Assembly: GCA_004764695.1 (NCBI GenBank)
Contig: SMSO01000031.1
Coordinates: 3,891,048-3,955,047, forward strand
Direction of reading: 5' to 3'
DNA: 64,000 nucleotides
Source of the DNA: Schizochytrium sp. TIO01
Lineage: Eukaryota; Sar; Bigyra; Thraustochytrida; Thraustochytriidae
Shown here: positions 1-10,045 of the stretch, one piece after another
Layout: every line of letters starts with the position of its first letter
Numbering within the stretch: position 1 is the first letter of the stretch
Made by a program: the position numbers and the translations under genes
Notes under the pieces: model-generated
The model's database searches: none
Told to the model about the DNA's origin: nothing
The model's input: only the letters and a program-made list of their open reading frames with translations

Positions 1-101
1 AGCCCTACTTTCATAAGAAACCCAACGAAGAAATTGTATAGATACTAGAGCAGCAACTGCAAAAGCATTCCAGAATCTCATACTCCAAAAGGCTGTCTCA
101 G

Positions 102-2654
102 ATGAACAACCTGTTTAATATGAATCAAAGGACTGGTGTCAGCGACGATGATCTCGAGGAATTTGAGCGCAAGGCACAGGAAACGGCTGACCTCATCAAA
201 GCACTTAAAGAAGGTAAAATAGCACCGAGCGAAGTTCGGATACCAGGAGAAAAGACAGAAGAGGAGCTTCGTGAAGAAGAGGATGCACGCTCTCGTCGGG
301 AAGAGGAGCGTCGTCGCGAGGCTCTGCAACGCAAGCAAGCGGAGCGCGTCGATTGGTGGAACCGCGCTCAAGCTCTCCGACAAAAGTCAAGAGAAGACTT
401 CCTGAAGGCGAGGCACATTGAACTGACGGCTATTGTGAAAGGTAACAAAACCTTAATAGATAAGAAAAGGGGTGCAAGCAAGTCACTTCTATCAAAAAAT
501 CCTGAAAACGAGGTTACGATCACGGATGACGATGGCACTGTGTTATTTCCACGTCCCAAACAACAGGGTGATAGTCTTGACTACTCCAAATGGGACCGCT
601 GGATTCCAGATGATCCTGTTAGCTTGGAGGAGATGCAACGAGCGAAGGACCAGATTGAAGAGGAGCGCAATCGCCAATTTGAAGCCGCAAACCCCGAATT
701 TTGTAATCAATTCAAGCGAGACCAGGCAAAGCGTATCGCATCACGCGATGAAAAAAGTAGGAGCGCAGAGAAGTATCGTCAACAAGGCAATATGCACTTT
801 CTTAAGAAAAATTTTGACGCTGCTCTTAGGTCGTATGGCTGTGCACTCCAGTCGGTGCCGTGGTCTCTTTCTGTCCTGTGCAACATTGCACAAGTTTATT
901 TGGTGCAAGGCGCTTTAGATGATGCTTTGGAATATTGCGAACGAGCACTTTTCATTGATGATACCAATGTTAAAGCACTTTGGCGACACTCACGCGTTTG
1001 TATTTTGAATTGTAAACTCGAGCAAGCTGTTCAAGATCTAACAATGGCCGAATTGCTTCAACCAAACGACAGAGAAATAGCACGTGCTCTTATTGATTGC
1101 CGTGAACAGCTCATGGAATCCTATACTGAAGATAGGGTTAGCAGATTCGAAGCAGAAGCCGAGGCTTTGTCTCAGAAGCTGGCACCTGGGGATTTTCTAT
1201 CAGACTTAGAAGAAATCCTTTCACAAAAAGAGCCCGACATGCGCATTGTTAAGGAAATGTGCAAAGCGATACACACAATCGATCCAAAACTGATGAACCT
1301 CAGAGATCACCAAAAACTGGCATTAAATGGTATGCTTGAGTGCACACTAGACTCTGCATCGAGAACTCTTCAGGCAGAGAGTCATGTTTTACTGCGCACG
1401 ACAGGTACACTAAATCATCTGTTTGAAGTCGCAACATCAAGTATTGTCGCCGATCCTCGTCCGTACCATCTTCTTGCACGCACTGTGCTTAGGAACAAAA
1501 CAAATCGCGACACCATGCACGGGCAACATATCATTGAGATACTCTATGAAAAAATTGCGTGCGAGTCAGAAAAGGAAAAAGAGCCATACTCTATTTATCT
1601 TTTGCATGCACTCTCTGAAGATGAGGAGCTGGCCGCTTCAGTTCTGCCGATACCGGGATTATATAAGGTTTTGGAAAGATGTTTGCAGAACGTAAATTCA
1701 CGGATCTTTTCCTCTGCAGCATTGCTAGTAGCAAATATTGCTGCCTTACCGCCTTTGCGACAAGAGCTGGTGCAAAGTCCATTTGCAGAAAAGCTCGCTG
1801 ATACTCTATACAAGTCTCTTTTCGTAGACCGTGCGGCTGCTCAAGATGCCAGCGTAGCCCTTGCTAATTTAGCACAAGACCAAACCTTTCGAAAGATGTT
1901 AGATTCTGATGGAATTGCTCGGTTGACTTTCCAAGGAGGAACAATGCATTTTCCAGAAGATATTACTGGTTCTTTGCTCGCCTTACTTTTGAACCTTACT
2001 GCTAACACAGGTATTGCCTCGCAGGTCTTAACCGATGACAAAGTCTGTCAAACTCTCACGAAATGGTTTTTGGATTCTGAAAAGCAGAGTATCATCCGTC
2101 TTCGAAGTATGGCTTTGCTTTCTCGAGTGTTATCTCATGACACAGTTTCCACACCTCGGGCAAGGGTTCTGCTTCAGAATAATTCAAAGCTTTTGATTCA
2201 GATTGGGAAACTGGCTGAATCCCCAGCTTTTAGTGATCATTCGATTCGGCTTCTAGCAGTTCTGTTGAAACCAGATCTTTTGTTAGGAATGCATGAGTGT
2301 TCAAAATACGAGGAGCAAATGGAAGTAGTAAGCATACTCACCTCAATTTTGCAACAGGAGGTTCACAAAATAAGCCAGGGACAGCCGGGCCAAATCCGAC
2401 GAACAATAAACCTTGCACAATGCTTCGTACAGCTCTCGAATCAGACTTCCTTTTGCCAAGAAGCTCTTGTTCGAGAAACGACCATCCCAAATCTCATACT
2501 TCTTCTGCAGTTTTGTGATGATCGGCTAGTACGTAAAAATGTGGCAATCAGCTTGGCAAAGCTAGCAAAGGCGTCTCAAGATAATCTGGACAAAATCCGC
2601 TCGCTCAATGGAATGCGTATGCTCGTAGAGCTTGGCGGAGATCTCACAGCATAG
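102..2654 (+). CDS. TTC12-like TPR/armadillo protein, probable dynein-arm assembly factor
   Basis: An 850-residue uninterrupted frame from ATG to TAG. Residues 1-80 are acidic and helical, opening with a D-L-E-E-F-x(7)-A-D-L-I pattern like the N-terminus of animal TTC12. Residues ~80-220 are charged and coiled-coil-like. Residues ~222-335 form about three TPRs (A-E-K-Y-R-Q-Q-G-N start). The rest, ~400-850, is leucine-rich paired helices of armadillo type ending in an NGMRML segment. TPR followed by ARM is the TTC12 layout; TTC12 is a cytoplasmic factor needed to pre-assemble axonemal dynein arms. UNC45-type chaperones share a TPR-ARM plan but normally start with the TPR and lack this N-terminal extension. 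Assignment is from domain order and remembered motifs. Convergent with the coiled-coil gene downstream. Confidence 0.65.
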   Translation: MNNLFNMNQRTGVSDDDLEEFERKAQETADLIKALKEGKIAPSEVRIPGEKTEEELREEEDARSRREEERRREALQRKQAERVDWWNRAQALRQKSREDFLKARHIELTAIVKGNKTLIDKKRGASKSLLSKNPENEVTITDDDGTVLFPRPKQQGDSLDYSKWDRWIPDDPVSLEEMQRAKDQIEEERNRQFEAANPEFCNQFKRDQAKRIASRDEKSRSAEKYRQQGNMHFLKKNFDAALRSYGCALQSVPWSLSVLCNIAQVYLVQGALDDALEYCERALFIDDTNVKALWRHSRVCILNCKLEQAVQDLTMAELLQPNDREIARALIDCREQLMESYTEDRVSRFEAEAEALSQKLAPGDFLSDLEEILSQKEPDMRIVKEMCKAIHTIDPKLMNLRDHQKLALNGMLECTLDSASRTLQAESHVLLRTTGTLNHLFEVATSSIVADPRPYHLLARTVLRNKTNRDTMHGQHIIEILYEKIACESEKEKEPYSIYLLHALSEDEELAASVLPIPGLYKVLERCLQNVNSRIFSSAALLVANIAALPPLRQELVQSPFAEKLADTLYKSLFVDRAAAQDASVALANLAQDQTFRKMLDSDGIARLTFQGGTMHFPEDITGSLLALLLNLTANTGIASQVLTDDKVCQTLTKWFLDSEKQSIIRLRSMALLSRVLSHDTVSTPRARVLLQNNSKLLIQIGKLAESPAFSDHSIRLLAVLLKPDLLLGMHECSKYEEQMEVVSILTSILQQEVHKISQGQPGQIRRTINLAQCFVQLSNQTSFCQEALVRETTIPNLILLLQFCDDRLVRKNVAISLAKLAKASQDNLDKIRSLNGMRMLVELGGDLTA

Positions 2655-2946
2655 AGTGACATCATGCAATATATTATATTAATGTTGGGTAGATTAACAT
2701 GTCTCTACAGTTCAGTTCTGCGTTAAATACCATATCGCAAGGGCTTATTCTTCTTCTGTTGCTTCTATTGTTTCTATTCATTCATACTCTCTAAGTAAGA
2801 ACTTTTTCTGTGTGTGTGGGGGGGGGGGGGGGTAATATATTTACAAAGGTACCTCACATATTATATATATAATATAATATATAATACATGACCGCCCGCA
2901 GAGTGGAGATTTGATAAATGGCAGCACGTAGCACAGCCAGAGTGCA
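2655..2946. repeat. Short convergent spacer with a G15 run
   Basis: Space between two convergent genes. It holds a run of 15 guanines at 2818-2832 preceded by (TG)n, then an AT-rich palindromic stretch of TATA/ATAT steps near 2862-2886. No gene is seen. It presumably carries both 3' ends and poly(A) sites. Confidence 0.6.
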
Positions 2947-3723
2947 TCATGTCACAGTCGACTTAACAACATTGTAGCTATGAGTTTGCGTTTGTATACG
3001 TTGAATAAGCCCTATAAGAGTTTGAATTTTAGTATTTTGGCGGCGTTGCTCCTCTTGTAACTCTCGCACAAGGGCTTCCGTAGCGTGCATTCTACGCGTT
3101 AGATCATAATTATGAGCTCGAACATCAGCATAAGCACCACTTTTGAACGTGACTTCAGATTCTAAAGATTCAAGACGATCTTGAAACCCCAAAGATATCG
3201 ATGTAGCTTGTGTACATTGCTCCTTGATATCCATAACTTGCCCCCGGAAAGAGTCTTGCAAGGATTTGAGTACTTCATTGACTTTCTCACGAAATGCAGT
3301 TAAGGAAGCACTTGTGTCAGCACGAAGAGCGGATAGTGCTGCCTCAGTCATTTCACAACGTTGGTCTACAGACCCTGAAACCCGTGCTTCTAATTCACTC
3401 AAAGAGGCTTCGAGAGTGTCAAGCCTGCGAACAACATTTTGTGCGCGTAATTTGTTTTCTAAAGCGTCCACTTGTTCAGTTTCCTCCAGCTGGTGCTGTA
3501 AATGCTTGATTCGAGCTTCGATCTTCTCCAGGCGAGCAGCATCTTCCGCTGCTTTAATGGCCCCGCTTTGTTGATCTTCTGAGTAATATCTTGATCTTGC
3601 AGTCTTGCTAGAGGATGGCCTTTGTTGCGAAGTAGGGTGCGGCTGACGAATCTTGCGACTTGGTGTTGCACGCTGTGTAGAACGGTATCTCTCTTGCATC
3701 ACTTCTGTTCGAGACAAACACAT
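2947..3723 (-). CDS. Coiled-coil protein of unknown function
   Basis: Frame of 258 residues counted from the first ATG at 3723; the longer frame begins with a TTG two codons earlier. A second ATG eight codons in (MQERYRS) is an alternative start. Residues ~1-60 are basic and Ser/Pro/Gln-rich, likely disordered. From ~65 to ~245 the sequence is almost continuous heptad-like coiled coil with many E, L, R and Q and no Pro. Length and layout resemble small ciliary/centrosomal coiled-coil proteins, and the neighbour is TTC12-like, but no family signature is recognised. The function is unknown; real gene status rests on length, composition and the ATG. Confidence 0.6.
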   Translation of the reverse strand: MCLSRTEVMQERYRSTQRATPSRKIRQPHPTSQQRPSSSKTARSRYYSEDQQSGAIKAAEDAARLEKIEARIKHLQHQLEETEQVDALENKLRAQNVVRRLDTLEASLSELEARVSGSVDQRCEMTEAALSALRADTSASLTAFREKVNEVLKSLQDSFRGQVMDIKEQCTQATSISLGFQDRLESLESEVTFKSGAYADVRAHNYDLTRRMHATEALVRELQEEQRRQNTKIQTLIGLIQRIQTQTHSYNVVKSTVT

Positions 3724-4795
3724 GTGCAATGTTGAAGAATTAACCTTTTTCGAGAAGCGCTCGACTCGACCGGGCTTCCTCTACCCAGAAGCTGAAAAAC
3801 TCGACATTAATCGATTTGTGGCTTCGTTTTGATAACTTTGTGGATCTTCCTCAGTCTCCACTCTCAGAGAAGGGGATTAACTTTATTCTTCTAGCTGTTC
3901 TTTATTTCTGTCATTGAACGTTCAACTTTATGAAAGCCTACTCAGTCATTCTCGAGTGGGTAAGCATAATGAAAATAAACTACCCGTAGGTAGCACTATA
4001 TACTTTGTATGTGAATAGGTAGGTAGGTATAAGTAGGATGGCTTTCAATTCCCTTAAAAACTGCACTCTCACTAGTCAAAACGATTGCTCAGTAAGATGA
4101 AGGTAGTGTAAGCACCTGATCATAGTTGTATATATATTTACTACCACGATATATGTACTATATTATCTGAATAATGTGAAGAATAGTGGTGTCTGGTATT
4201 ATGTGTGAAGAGGAGACAGTAACGAGGATTAGTGATTGTCAGCTAGTACCTATTGTGACATAGTAGCAGGTGTCTCTATGATCTATGAAAGGATTGGTAA
4301 ATAGGAGCTTTGAGCTTTGATGTAGGCCTAATATGCCCTAATACGGGTATTGGTGGGAGAAGCAATCCTACTGTTTATGTTATATGGGTGTATTGTCTAG
4401 TCCAAGGCAGGGAGAAGAGGGTTTAAAGAAAGGATAAAGAGAAAAGAAAAGAAAGCAAGGGCAGAGCAGCAGAGCAGAGCAGAGCAGGGCAGAGCAGGGC
4501 AGAGCAGGGCAGAGCAAGGGAAAACAAGGAACCCTAGCCAACCCAGCATATAGACAGCCAGGGCAGGGGCACAAGCAGATACATAGGCAGGCACATAGGC
4601 AGACAGGCAGGCACGTCAGCTGCCAGCCTCTCCCAAAGGCAAGCGCACAAGCTTCTCTTTGCTTTCGCAAGCGAAGACATACTAGTTGAAGTGAGAAAAG
4701 AAGACCAAACAAAAGTAATATTTAAAATTAAAGTTAAGAGAGCATAAGCCAAAGCAAAGACAGAAAGCAAAGCATTCTACGCTAGTCACAAGACC
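3724..4795. repeat. Divergent spacer with GCAG/GGCA minisatellites
   Basis: About 1.07 kb between divergent genes. At 4461-4520 lies an imperfect minisatellite containing three exact copies of AGAGCAGGGC (4481-4510). At ~4584-4615 there is a second array of CAGGCA/AGGCA units. The plus strand is strongly purine-biased from ~4405 to ~4560. TAGGTAGGTAGGTA occurs at ~4017-4030. A stretch at 4066-4091 (CTCTCACTAGTCAAAACG...) belongs to the dispersed repeat described in the findings. No gene seen. Confidence 0.6.
4461..4520. repeat. AGAGCAGGGC minisatellite
   Basis: Three exact 10-bp units at 4481-4510 with diverged units on each side. Confidence 0.9.
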
Positions 4796-5503
4796 ATGCG
4801 GGCGGCTCTTCTTTGTGCGCGGGCAACCGCAAGGACACAGCGCGGTGCCCCTGTGACCTCTCAACTCCGTGGAAATGTGCTCGCCTCCTCCTCGCCCTCT
4901 CTCTCTTCTCCCCTCGCGCCTCTGTCCATGAGCAACAGCACTCAGTGGCTCTCCCTCTCCTCGGACCTCCAGAGCCGTCTCAGCTCGAGTGTGAGCAGCT
5001 CCTCTTCAGGCGAGAGCTCTGAGCTCCCTCCTGTACGTGCGTGGAGGGCACGTCTGAACAAGCAGGCTATGGAGAAGGCCGCTTTGCGCAAGGCCGAGTC
5101 CGCAGCCCAAACTACACAGACAACTGTAGTGGAGCACCCTTCAAAGCTGCCCTTCAGGGACCCCAATGCGCCCAGCAAGTTTGCTGTCGTCGCTCTCTCT
5201 GGCACACAGTACAAGGTTGTCGAGGATGACCTCATCGTCTGTAGCCTCCTCGACAATGCGGAGGTTGGTGAGAAATATGTAATTGATGACGTCCTGCTCG
5301 TTGGAGGCCTCGACAAGACCGTCATCGGTAGACCACGCATTGCTGGAGCCACCGTCACAGCTATGGTGGAGGAGATCACCAAAGATCAGAAGGTGATTAT
5401 TATGAAACGCCGCACCAAGAACCACAAGAGCCGTCGCACCAAGGGCTTTCGTCGCGACGTCACTTTTCTGCGTATCGCAAGTATAGACTATGAGTTAAAG
5501 TAA
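4796..5503 (+). CDS. MRPL21: Mitochondrial ribosomal protein bL21m
   Basis: A 235-residue frame. The C-terminal ~108 residues (from FAVVALSGTQYKVVEDD) carry the bL21 fold signature: the G-x-Q-Y-K-V segment, the G-x-P-x-I/V-x-G-A-x-V segment and a basic tail motif K-R-R-T-K-N-H-K-S-R-R-T-K-G-F-R. Bacterial L21 is ~103 residues. The extra ~125 N-terminal residues start M-R-A-A-L-L-C-A-R-A-T-A-R-T-Q-R, Arg/Ala/Ser-rich without acidic residues, a typical mitochondrial presequence, then a Ser-rich linker. The product should join the mitochondrial large ribosomal subunit. A plastid version is less likely because no bipartite leader is seen. The stop codon at 5501-5503 lies 16 nt inside the end of the convergent lpxC coding sequence. 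Confidence 0.9.
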   Translation: MRAALLCARATARTQRGAPVTSQLRGNVLASSSPSLSSPLAPLSMSNSTQWLSLSSDLQSRLSSSVSSSSSGESSELPPVRAWRARLNKQAMEKAALRKAESAAQTTQTTVVEHPSKLPFRDPNAPSKFAVVALSGTQYKVVEDDLIVCSLLDNAEVGEKYVIDDVLLVGGLDKTVIGRPRIAGATVTAMVEEITKDQKVIIMKRRTKNHKSRRTKGFRRDVTFLRIASIDYELK

Positions 5504-6570
5504 TTTTGATTGGTGAGCAATCTTGTAAACTTGTGGCTTGCCGCGTGCCCTGGAGCGCGAGCTGTAAGCTTGCCATTTAGGGGTCCATATCTGGCAATGA
5601 AGACATACATGTCTCCTAAACAATCCAAAACTTTATGACGTACCCATTCGTTCTCTAAGCGAAGCCCTTCATTATTCAGAGTGGTGATGTCTCCATCGCC
5701 TTTGAAAACAACAGAGTTAGCCAACGAACCTCCCTTAGCTAGGCCCATTGCTTGCATAGGAGCGACATCTTGCTCAAAACAAAACGTGCGTGCTGGGGCA
5801 ATCATATTTCGGAATTCATTTGAGACACCTTTCTGCGCAGCATCGTAGTAATGTGTGTACGAGACAACCTTTGGCCCAGGGAGTCTACCTTGAAAATCAT
5901 CCACTTCAACCTCTAATTCAAGACGAGGTCTGAATCTATCTTTGCATTGACTTGAATGACTTCTATTTAGTGCTTCTTGAGCGGCTCCCCTTGCAGAGGA
6001 AGAGGATGAGTGCGGTTTGAGTTCGTACTTTCGGTTTTCTGAGGACAACAGATCAAGAACTAAAACTGAATTCACAGAGTTAATTTTCAAGGGTGGAGAG
6101 TTAGTACGCCCATCTTCATTTGAAGAAAATAATGCAATCTGGTCCTGTAGACCATCTAGAAATTGCAGTGCAGATCCATCCAAAATTGGAATTTCAGGAC
6201 CTTGTACCGTCACTGTTGCATCAGTTATACCACAACCCAGAAAAGTTGCCAACAAATGCTCTACCGTCCGAATTTTTCCATCACCTCCACAGTCTAGCTC
6301 TGTGCAAAGCGCGCTCTCTCGTACTAAAGTCGGCGCAAGTATGTGTCTTGTGCACGACTTGCTGTCTTTCACTATGAAGCCAACGCCTGATCCTGGGGGT
6401 GCTGGTTCTACGCTAAGTGAGCAGTATACACCTGAATGAAGCGCTGTTCCTCCGAACGTGACAGCTTGTTTCACTGTCGCGCGAGCAATTGAAGCAAGCA
6501 TAATAGGCAATAAACCTGCCCAAAGGTTTCTGCTTCTTCGAAAGTGGCGTAGGGGAATATATCTACCCAT
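5488..6570 (-). CDS. lpxC: UDP-3-O-acyl-N-acetylglucosamine deacetylase (LpxC), probably mitochondrial
   Basis: A 360-residue frame from the first ATG at 6570; the longer frame begins with TTG at 6576. LpxC removes the acetyl group in the committed step of lipid A synthesis, using a catalytic zinc. All key residues are visible: T-V-E-H (E104, H105), P-E-I-P-I-L-D-G-S-A just after, R-H-K-V-L-D (H312 and D316 as zinc ligands) and G-H-A-A-S-H-K (H342, catalytic). The first ~30 residues are Arg-rich with no acidic residue (MGRYIPLRHFRRSRNLWAGL), suggesting a mitochondrial presequence, as known for plant LpxC. A Ser-rich insert separates the two halves. Enzyme activity is likely intact. The last five codons and stop overlap the end of MRPL21. 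Confidence 0.93.
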   Translation of the reverse strand: MGRYIPLRHFRRSRNLWAGLLPIMLASIARATVKQAVTFGGTALHSGVYCSLSVEPAPPGSGVGFIVKDSKSCTRHILAPTLVRESALCTELDCGGDGKIRTVEHLLATFLGCGITDATVTVQGPEIPILDGSALQFLDGLQDQIALFSSNEDGRTNSPPLKINSVNSVLVLDLLSSENRKYELKPHSSSSSARGAAQEALNRSHSSQCKDRFRPRLELEVEVDDFQGRLPGPKVVSYTHYYDAAQKGVSNEFRNMIAPARTFCFEQDVAPMQAMGLAKGGSLANSVVFKGDGDITTLNNEGLRLENEWVRHKVLDCLGDMYVFIARYGPLNGKLTARAPGHAASHKFTRLLTNQNYFNS

Positions 6571-7072
6571 TTTCAATTTTTTTATTTTTTATTTTTCCAA
6601 ATTATTTTTTCGCTAAACTTTTTTATAGTTAAAAATAAGTATTAGAATATGTAATAGATACCATATGGGGAAAATAGTTATAGATATTGTGTACAAGTAG
6701 GCTTCAGAGAATCCAAAACAAATGATTAAGGGGAATACCCTGACCTCAGGTGACTGGTGAGATTGGTGTCGCTTTTTCACGCTCTCACTGGTCAGAGTTT
6801 ACTCAGATTAGTCCTTTGATTTGGGTGGAAATTAAAGTCAAGAACAACTTCATGACGTTTGTGAACTGAAAGGATAGCTTGTAGCATTAACCATCCACAA
6901 AAAGTTTTGGTAGGATAGTGGCAACAGTCCTGCACGGAAAGTTACAAAATGTGCAACTACGCTGATGAGGCGCGCATAACGTTTACAACCTCTATCACAC
7001 AGAGACAAGGAACGCGGGATATGCTTCAAATATAGCTTACGCCCGAAAACAACTTTATAAAACTCGTGAAAT
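6571..7072. other. Spacer between lpxC and VPS35L
   Basis: About 500 bp of AT-rich sequence between two minus-strand genes, so it contains the lpxC 5' region and the VPS35L 3' region. An imperfect inverted repeat spans 6759-6798 (GACTGGTGAGA versus TCTCACTGGTC). AGTCCTTTGATTTGGGTGGAA at 6810-6830 recurs with 2 mismatches at 29742-29762. No gene seen. Confidence 0.5.
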
Positions 7073-10045
7073 TTAGCTTTTATGACGGCTGGGAATTGCC
7101 AATTTCTTCAGTATTTGTTGGCAGCGTTGTAAAGAGCTTGGCGAATGATTTTTCAACGCCAAGCTTTCAGCAGTCTCCACTAGATTGTAAATAAAGCGAT
7201 CAGCAGCCTCTTGCTGTGTTGATTCATAGCAGTAGTATGTGAGAAGAATTTCCGCAAAATGAAGACACACAGCCGAACATGTCTGCTGAGCATAAAATCT
7301 GAATTCACCTTCATCTGAATCCTCGTCTGTCTGCCTTGAATTTGTCTTCAAAATTGCTACATCTTCATCCCATAGACTTTTCACAATCTCCATTGCAAAC
7401 TCAGTGATGCTTGTTTCAGAAGCTTGATAAAATGAAAAGAGTGGCGCATCTAAACGCGGCATAGGGCATCCTTCAACTAAGCGAGCCCAAGGAGTACTTC
7501 CAAGACACTGCAAAAGCGCTAAGCGTCCATATGCACGTAGTCCGAGACTTGGATCCCATTTATCCACGTTTTGTAAACGGCTATAAACTTCACGCAAGTA
7601 ATGAAGAGAGTTTACTGGAGGTCCTAGAACAGTAGTGACACAACCAAGGAAGTACTTCACATACTCGAGACGATCAGCTTCTACACTAATATTATCAAAG
7701 GCATTAAGAGCTTCTTTCAAGTGTCTATCCATTTGCGGAAGCAACCCATTTGAGAAAGCTACTTGCGCACAATAGCACGAGAGTGTAAACCGACGTTTTA
7801 CCCCTTGAATTGATGGCGTACTTATATGGCAGAATGCAAGGCAAGATCTCGCAAAGTTCTTACTTTGCTTATTGTGAGTGCAACCAGGCATTGACTCGAG
7901 TTTCTGCATCGCTAACGAAGCAGAACTCACTATAATATGTTGTTGGACTGTTTCAAGACTTGGGAACGAGGCACGACAGTCTCCCAAGAATTGGAATTTT
8001 TGTTCAAGATTGCCTTCGAGATCTGCAGCTGCAATAAACTGACATATCAAAGCGCCAATCTCACAACATTCTTCCTCTGGCGTTTTAGCATCAATAGTAT
8101 CATGTAGATCACGCGCCAATGCTAGGTTGAGTTGAGGGGTTGTCACACCCAGGAAGCCTGAACAATTCTTTAAGAGCAGTTTTCCAAGTGTACGTTTCCT
8201 TGGATTGTTTGAAATGTATTCGTAAACTTGCAAAGCAAAATTGAATGCTGAGGTACCATCTTTTGTCCAAGATCCAAAGTTAGGTGTATTAAACCGGGAG
8301 GTTGCTGCAACTTGGCAAATTCGTTGCAAATCAAGCTCTAAGTAACCCAATACTTCAGGATTTCCCCGCATAGATGTCAGCTGCTCAAGAAGTACTTGTT
8401 GAATAGTATTTAAAAGCTCAGAGCTGGCTTGAGTTAAGGTGAGAAGGTGAATCAAAGCAGCAGTGCAGTGCACAAAGTCTGTTTTGCAAGACAGTGTTTT
8501 AATCGATGACCAGAGCGCAGATACATATTGCACATATGAGTTTTTTTTTGAACGGGGAAATTCTGCAATCAATGCTTCAGTGATTCGATAAAGTGCTACC
8601 ATCTGTGTTTCTTCGTCCCAAAGCTCTTTGTTTAGAAGATTGAGCAGTCTGCTGGCATTTTTGGCAACTAAATGAGAAGGGAACCCCGACAGAAGCGCCT
8701 TAAAGCCCTCATCTAAGTTCATGCAGTGGGTAAGTGCGTCCTCAAAACACTCTTCGTACACACAGTCTCCAAGTGCTTGAACTATCCACTCTACTGCAGA
8801 CATATTAACTTTCCGTTGGGTACTCCAGCCTTGGTTTTGCGCGGTCCGTACCTCGATAGCACAGCGATTGCGTTTGTCATTGATGCACATAGCATAATCA
8901 TGCAAACTACTTAGCGAAATACGGCACCATCTAATCTTTAGTTCACGGTTGGCCCCATGTTTATTGAAGTATGAGTATAATACAGATCTTCCGGTATGCG
9001 CAAACCAAGCACGGCAGTAAAGGTTTACCAAAGGGTTCCCAAGTCCTCGAATTGCTGTGCAGATGTGATTCAACAACGTCATATCATTTTTCGCCTCGCT
9101 CATGGTTCTCATAGAAACAAAGGACGAACATTGGCAAAGAGCTAATTGTATGTACAACCGCGGCAAGAGCTCACGAATACTCGCAACCCTTGCAACCCAT
9201 TCATTGTAAGTTGCAGAGGAATCCTTTTCAGAGTTCATTTGCAAACTTTTCACCAGAGACAGTATGAAATCACTAAGCACCTCCATTACATGAGCCCAAA
9301 GAAATGGGTATTGCAGTGGCGAAGATGTATCGATGAGGAGCTTCACCGCATGAATCACAATATGAAGTGCCTGCGTAAACTCGTTCTGCTTCCATGCTTT
9401 CCGCAACAGCGTACGTAACCTTCGAATAGAATCAATACACTCTTTCTGCGTCAAATGCACAATTCCATCCTCAACTCGGTGCAACATTCTTGATCTTGTA
9501 TGGAGGTGATCAAGGCGCAATCGCGCTCTTGATAATGCGACTGGTTTAAAGAACAAATTTTTGCTTGTATCAACATCATTGGATACTAAATTAGAAGACA
9601 CAAGTAGATCACTCTGCACTCGAACCTGGTTAGAGAAGATCTTTTCTTTGCAACGATATAAAAATGAAAGCCATGAGGAATCGTATTGTAGTGACTGTAA
9701 AGAACGATTTGACTTCACTTTCTGTTCATCATGAAGTTCACAAAGCGAGAAGTCTCTTTCAAGAGACTCGCTAACTATGTCGTGCAATCCTGAAGGAGCT
9801 ATGATAGTATTTAAAGGCAATGGCAAGGAGAGAGGATCCTCGCTAGTCCGTGTGAGCTGCCCAGTCGCTTGTTGATTGGGCTGCTGCTGGTCACTGTCCA
9901 CGACAATTCCAGTTTTGCCATAGGTCGCATCTTCCTCGCCTGAAGTAAGCGTATAAAGTAAAGGGTCCGCATGAGCAAACGCCCGAGCAAGCTCGATAGT
10001 TGGCTTTATCTGCCTCTTCTTTGGTGTCCAGGTGACCTCCATCAT
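7073..10045 (-). CDS. VPS35L: VPS35L, retriever complex subunit
   Basis: A 990-residue alpha-helical protein starting with tandem ATG codons. It matches VPS35L (C16orf62) through V-A-S-I-R-E-L-L-P-R-L-Y at residues 287-298, I-R-G-L-G-N-P-L-V-N-L-Y-C-R-A at 332-346, an N-terminal segment L-T-Q-K-E-C-I-D-S-I-R-R-L with R-K-A-W, and a later block (R-S-C-L-A-F-C-H-I-S-T-P-S-I) that parallels the human sequence. VPS35L is the solenoid scaffold of retriever, which with the CCC complex forms Commander and recycles membrane cargo from endosomes. The length is close to human VPS35L. The N-terminal ~180 residues are weakly conserved and partly disordered. True VPS35 is excluded because its PRLYL motif context is absent. 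Confidence 0.85.
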   Translation of the reverse strand: MMEVTWTPKKRQIKPTIELARAFAHADPLLYTLTSGEEDATYGKTGIVVDSDQQQPNQQATGQLTRTSEDPLSLPLPLNTIIAPSGLHDIVSESLERDFSLCELHDEQKVKSNRSLQSLQYDSSWLSFLYRCKEKIFSNQVRVQSDLLVSSNLVSNDVDTSKNLFFKPVALSRARLRLDHLHTRSRMLHRVEDGIVHLTQKECIDSIRRLRTLLRKAWKQNEFTQALHIVIHAVKLLIDTSSPLQYPFLWAHVMEVLSDFILSLVKSLQMNSEKDSSATYNEWVARVASIRELLPRLYIQLALCQCSSFVSMRTMSEAKNDMTLLNHICTAIRGLGNPLVNLYCRAWFAHTGRSVLYSYFNKHGANRELKIRWCRISLSSLHDYAMCINDKRNRCAIEVRTAQNQGWSTQRKVNMSAVEWIVQALGDCVYEECFEDALTHCMNLDEGFKALLSGFPSHLVAKNASRLLNLLNKELWDEETQMVALYRITEALIAEFPRSKKNSYVQYVSALWSSIKTLSCKTDFVHCTAALIHLLTLTQASSELLNTIQQVLLEQLTSMRGNPEVLGYLELDLQRICQVAATSRFNTPNFGSWTKDGTSAFNFALQVYEYISNNPRKRTLGKLLLKNCSGFLGVTTPQLNLALARDLHDTIDAKTPEEECCEIGALICQFIAAADLEGNLEQKFQFLGDCRASFPSLETVQQHIIVSSASLAMQKLESMPGCTHNKQSKNFARSCLAFCHISTPSIQGVKRRFTLSCYCAQVAFSNGLLPQMDRHLKEALNAFDNISVEADRLEYVKYFLGCVTTVLGPPVNSLHYLREVYSRLQNVDKWDPSLGLRAYGRLALLQCLGSTPWARLVEGCPMPRLDAPLFSFYQASETSITEFAMEIVKSLWDEDVAILKTNSRQTDEDSDEGEFRFYAQQTCSAVCLHFAEILLTYYCYESTQQEAADRFIYNLVETAESLALKNHSPSSLQRCQQILKKLAIPSRHKS

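Noticed and set aside
4380-4770. Minus-strand frames of 78-110 codons over the minisatellite
   Set aside because: Cys/Leu/Pro low-complexity translation caused by the GCAG/GGCA repeats; no coding character.
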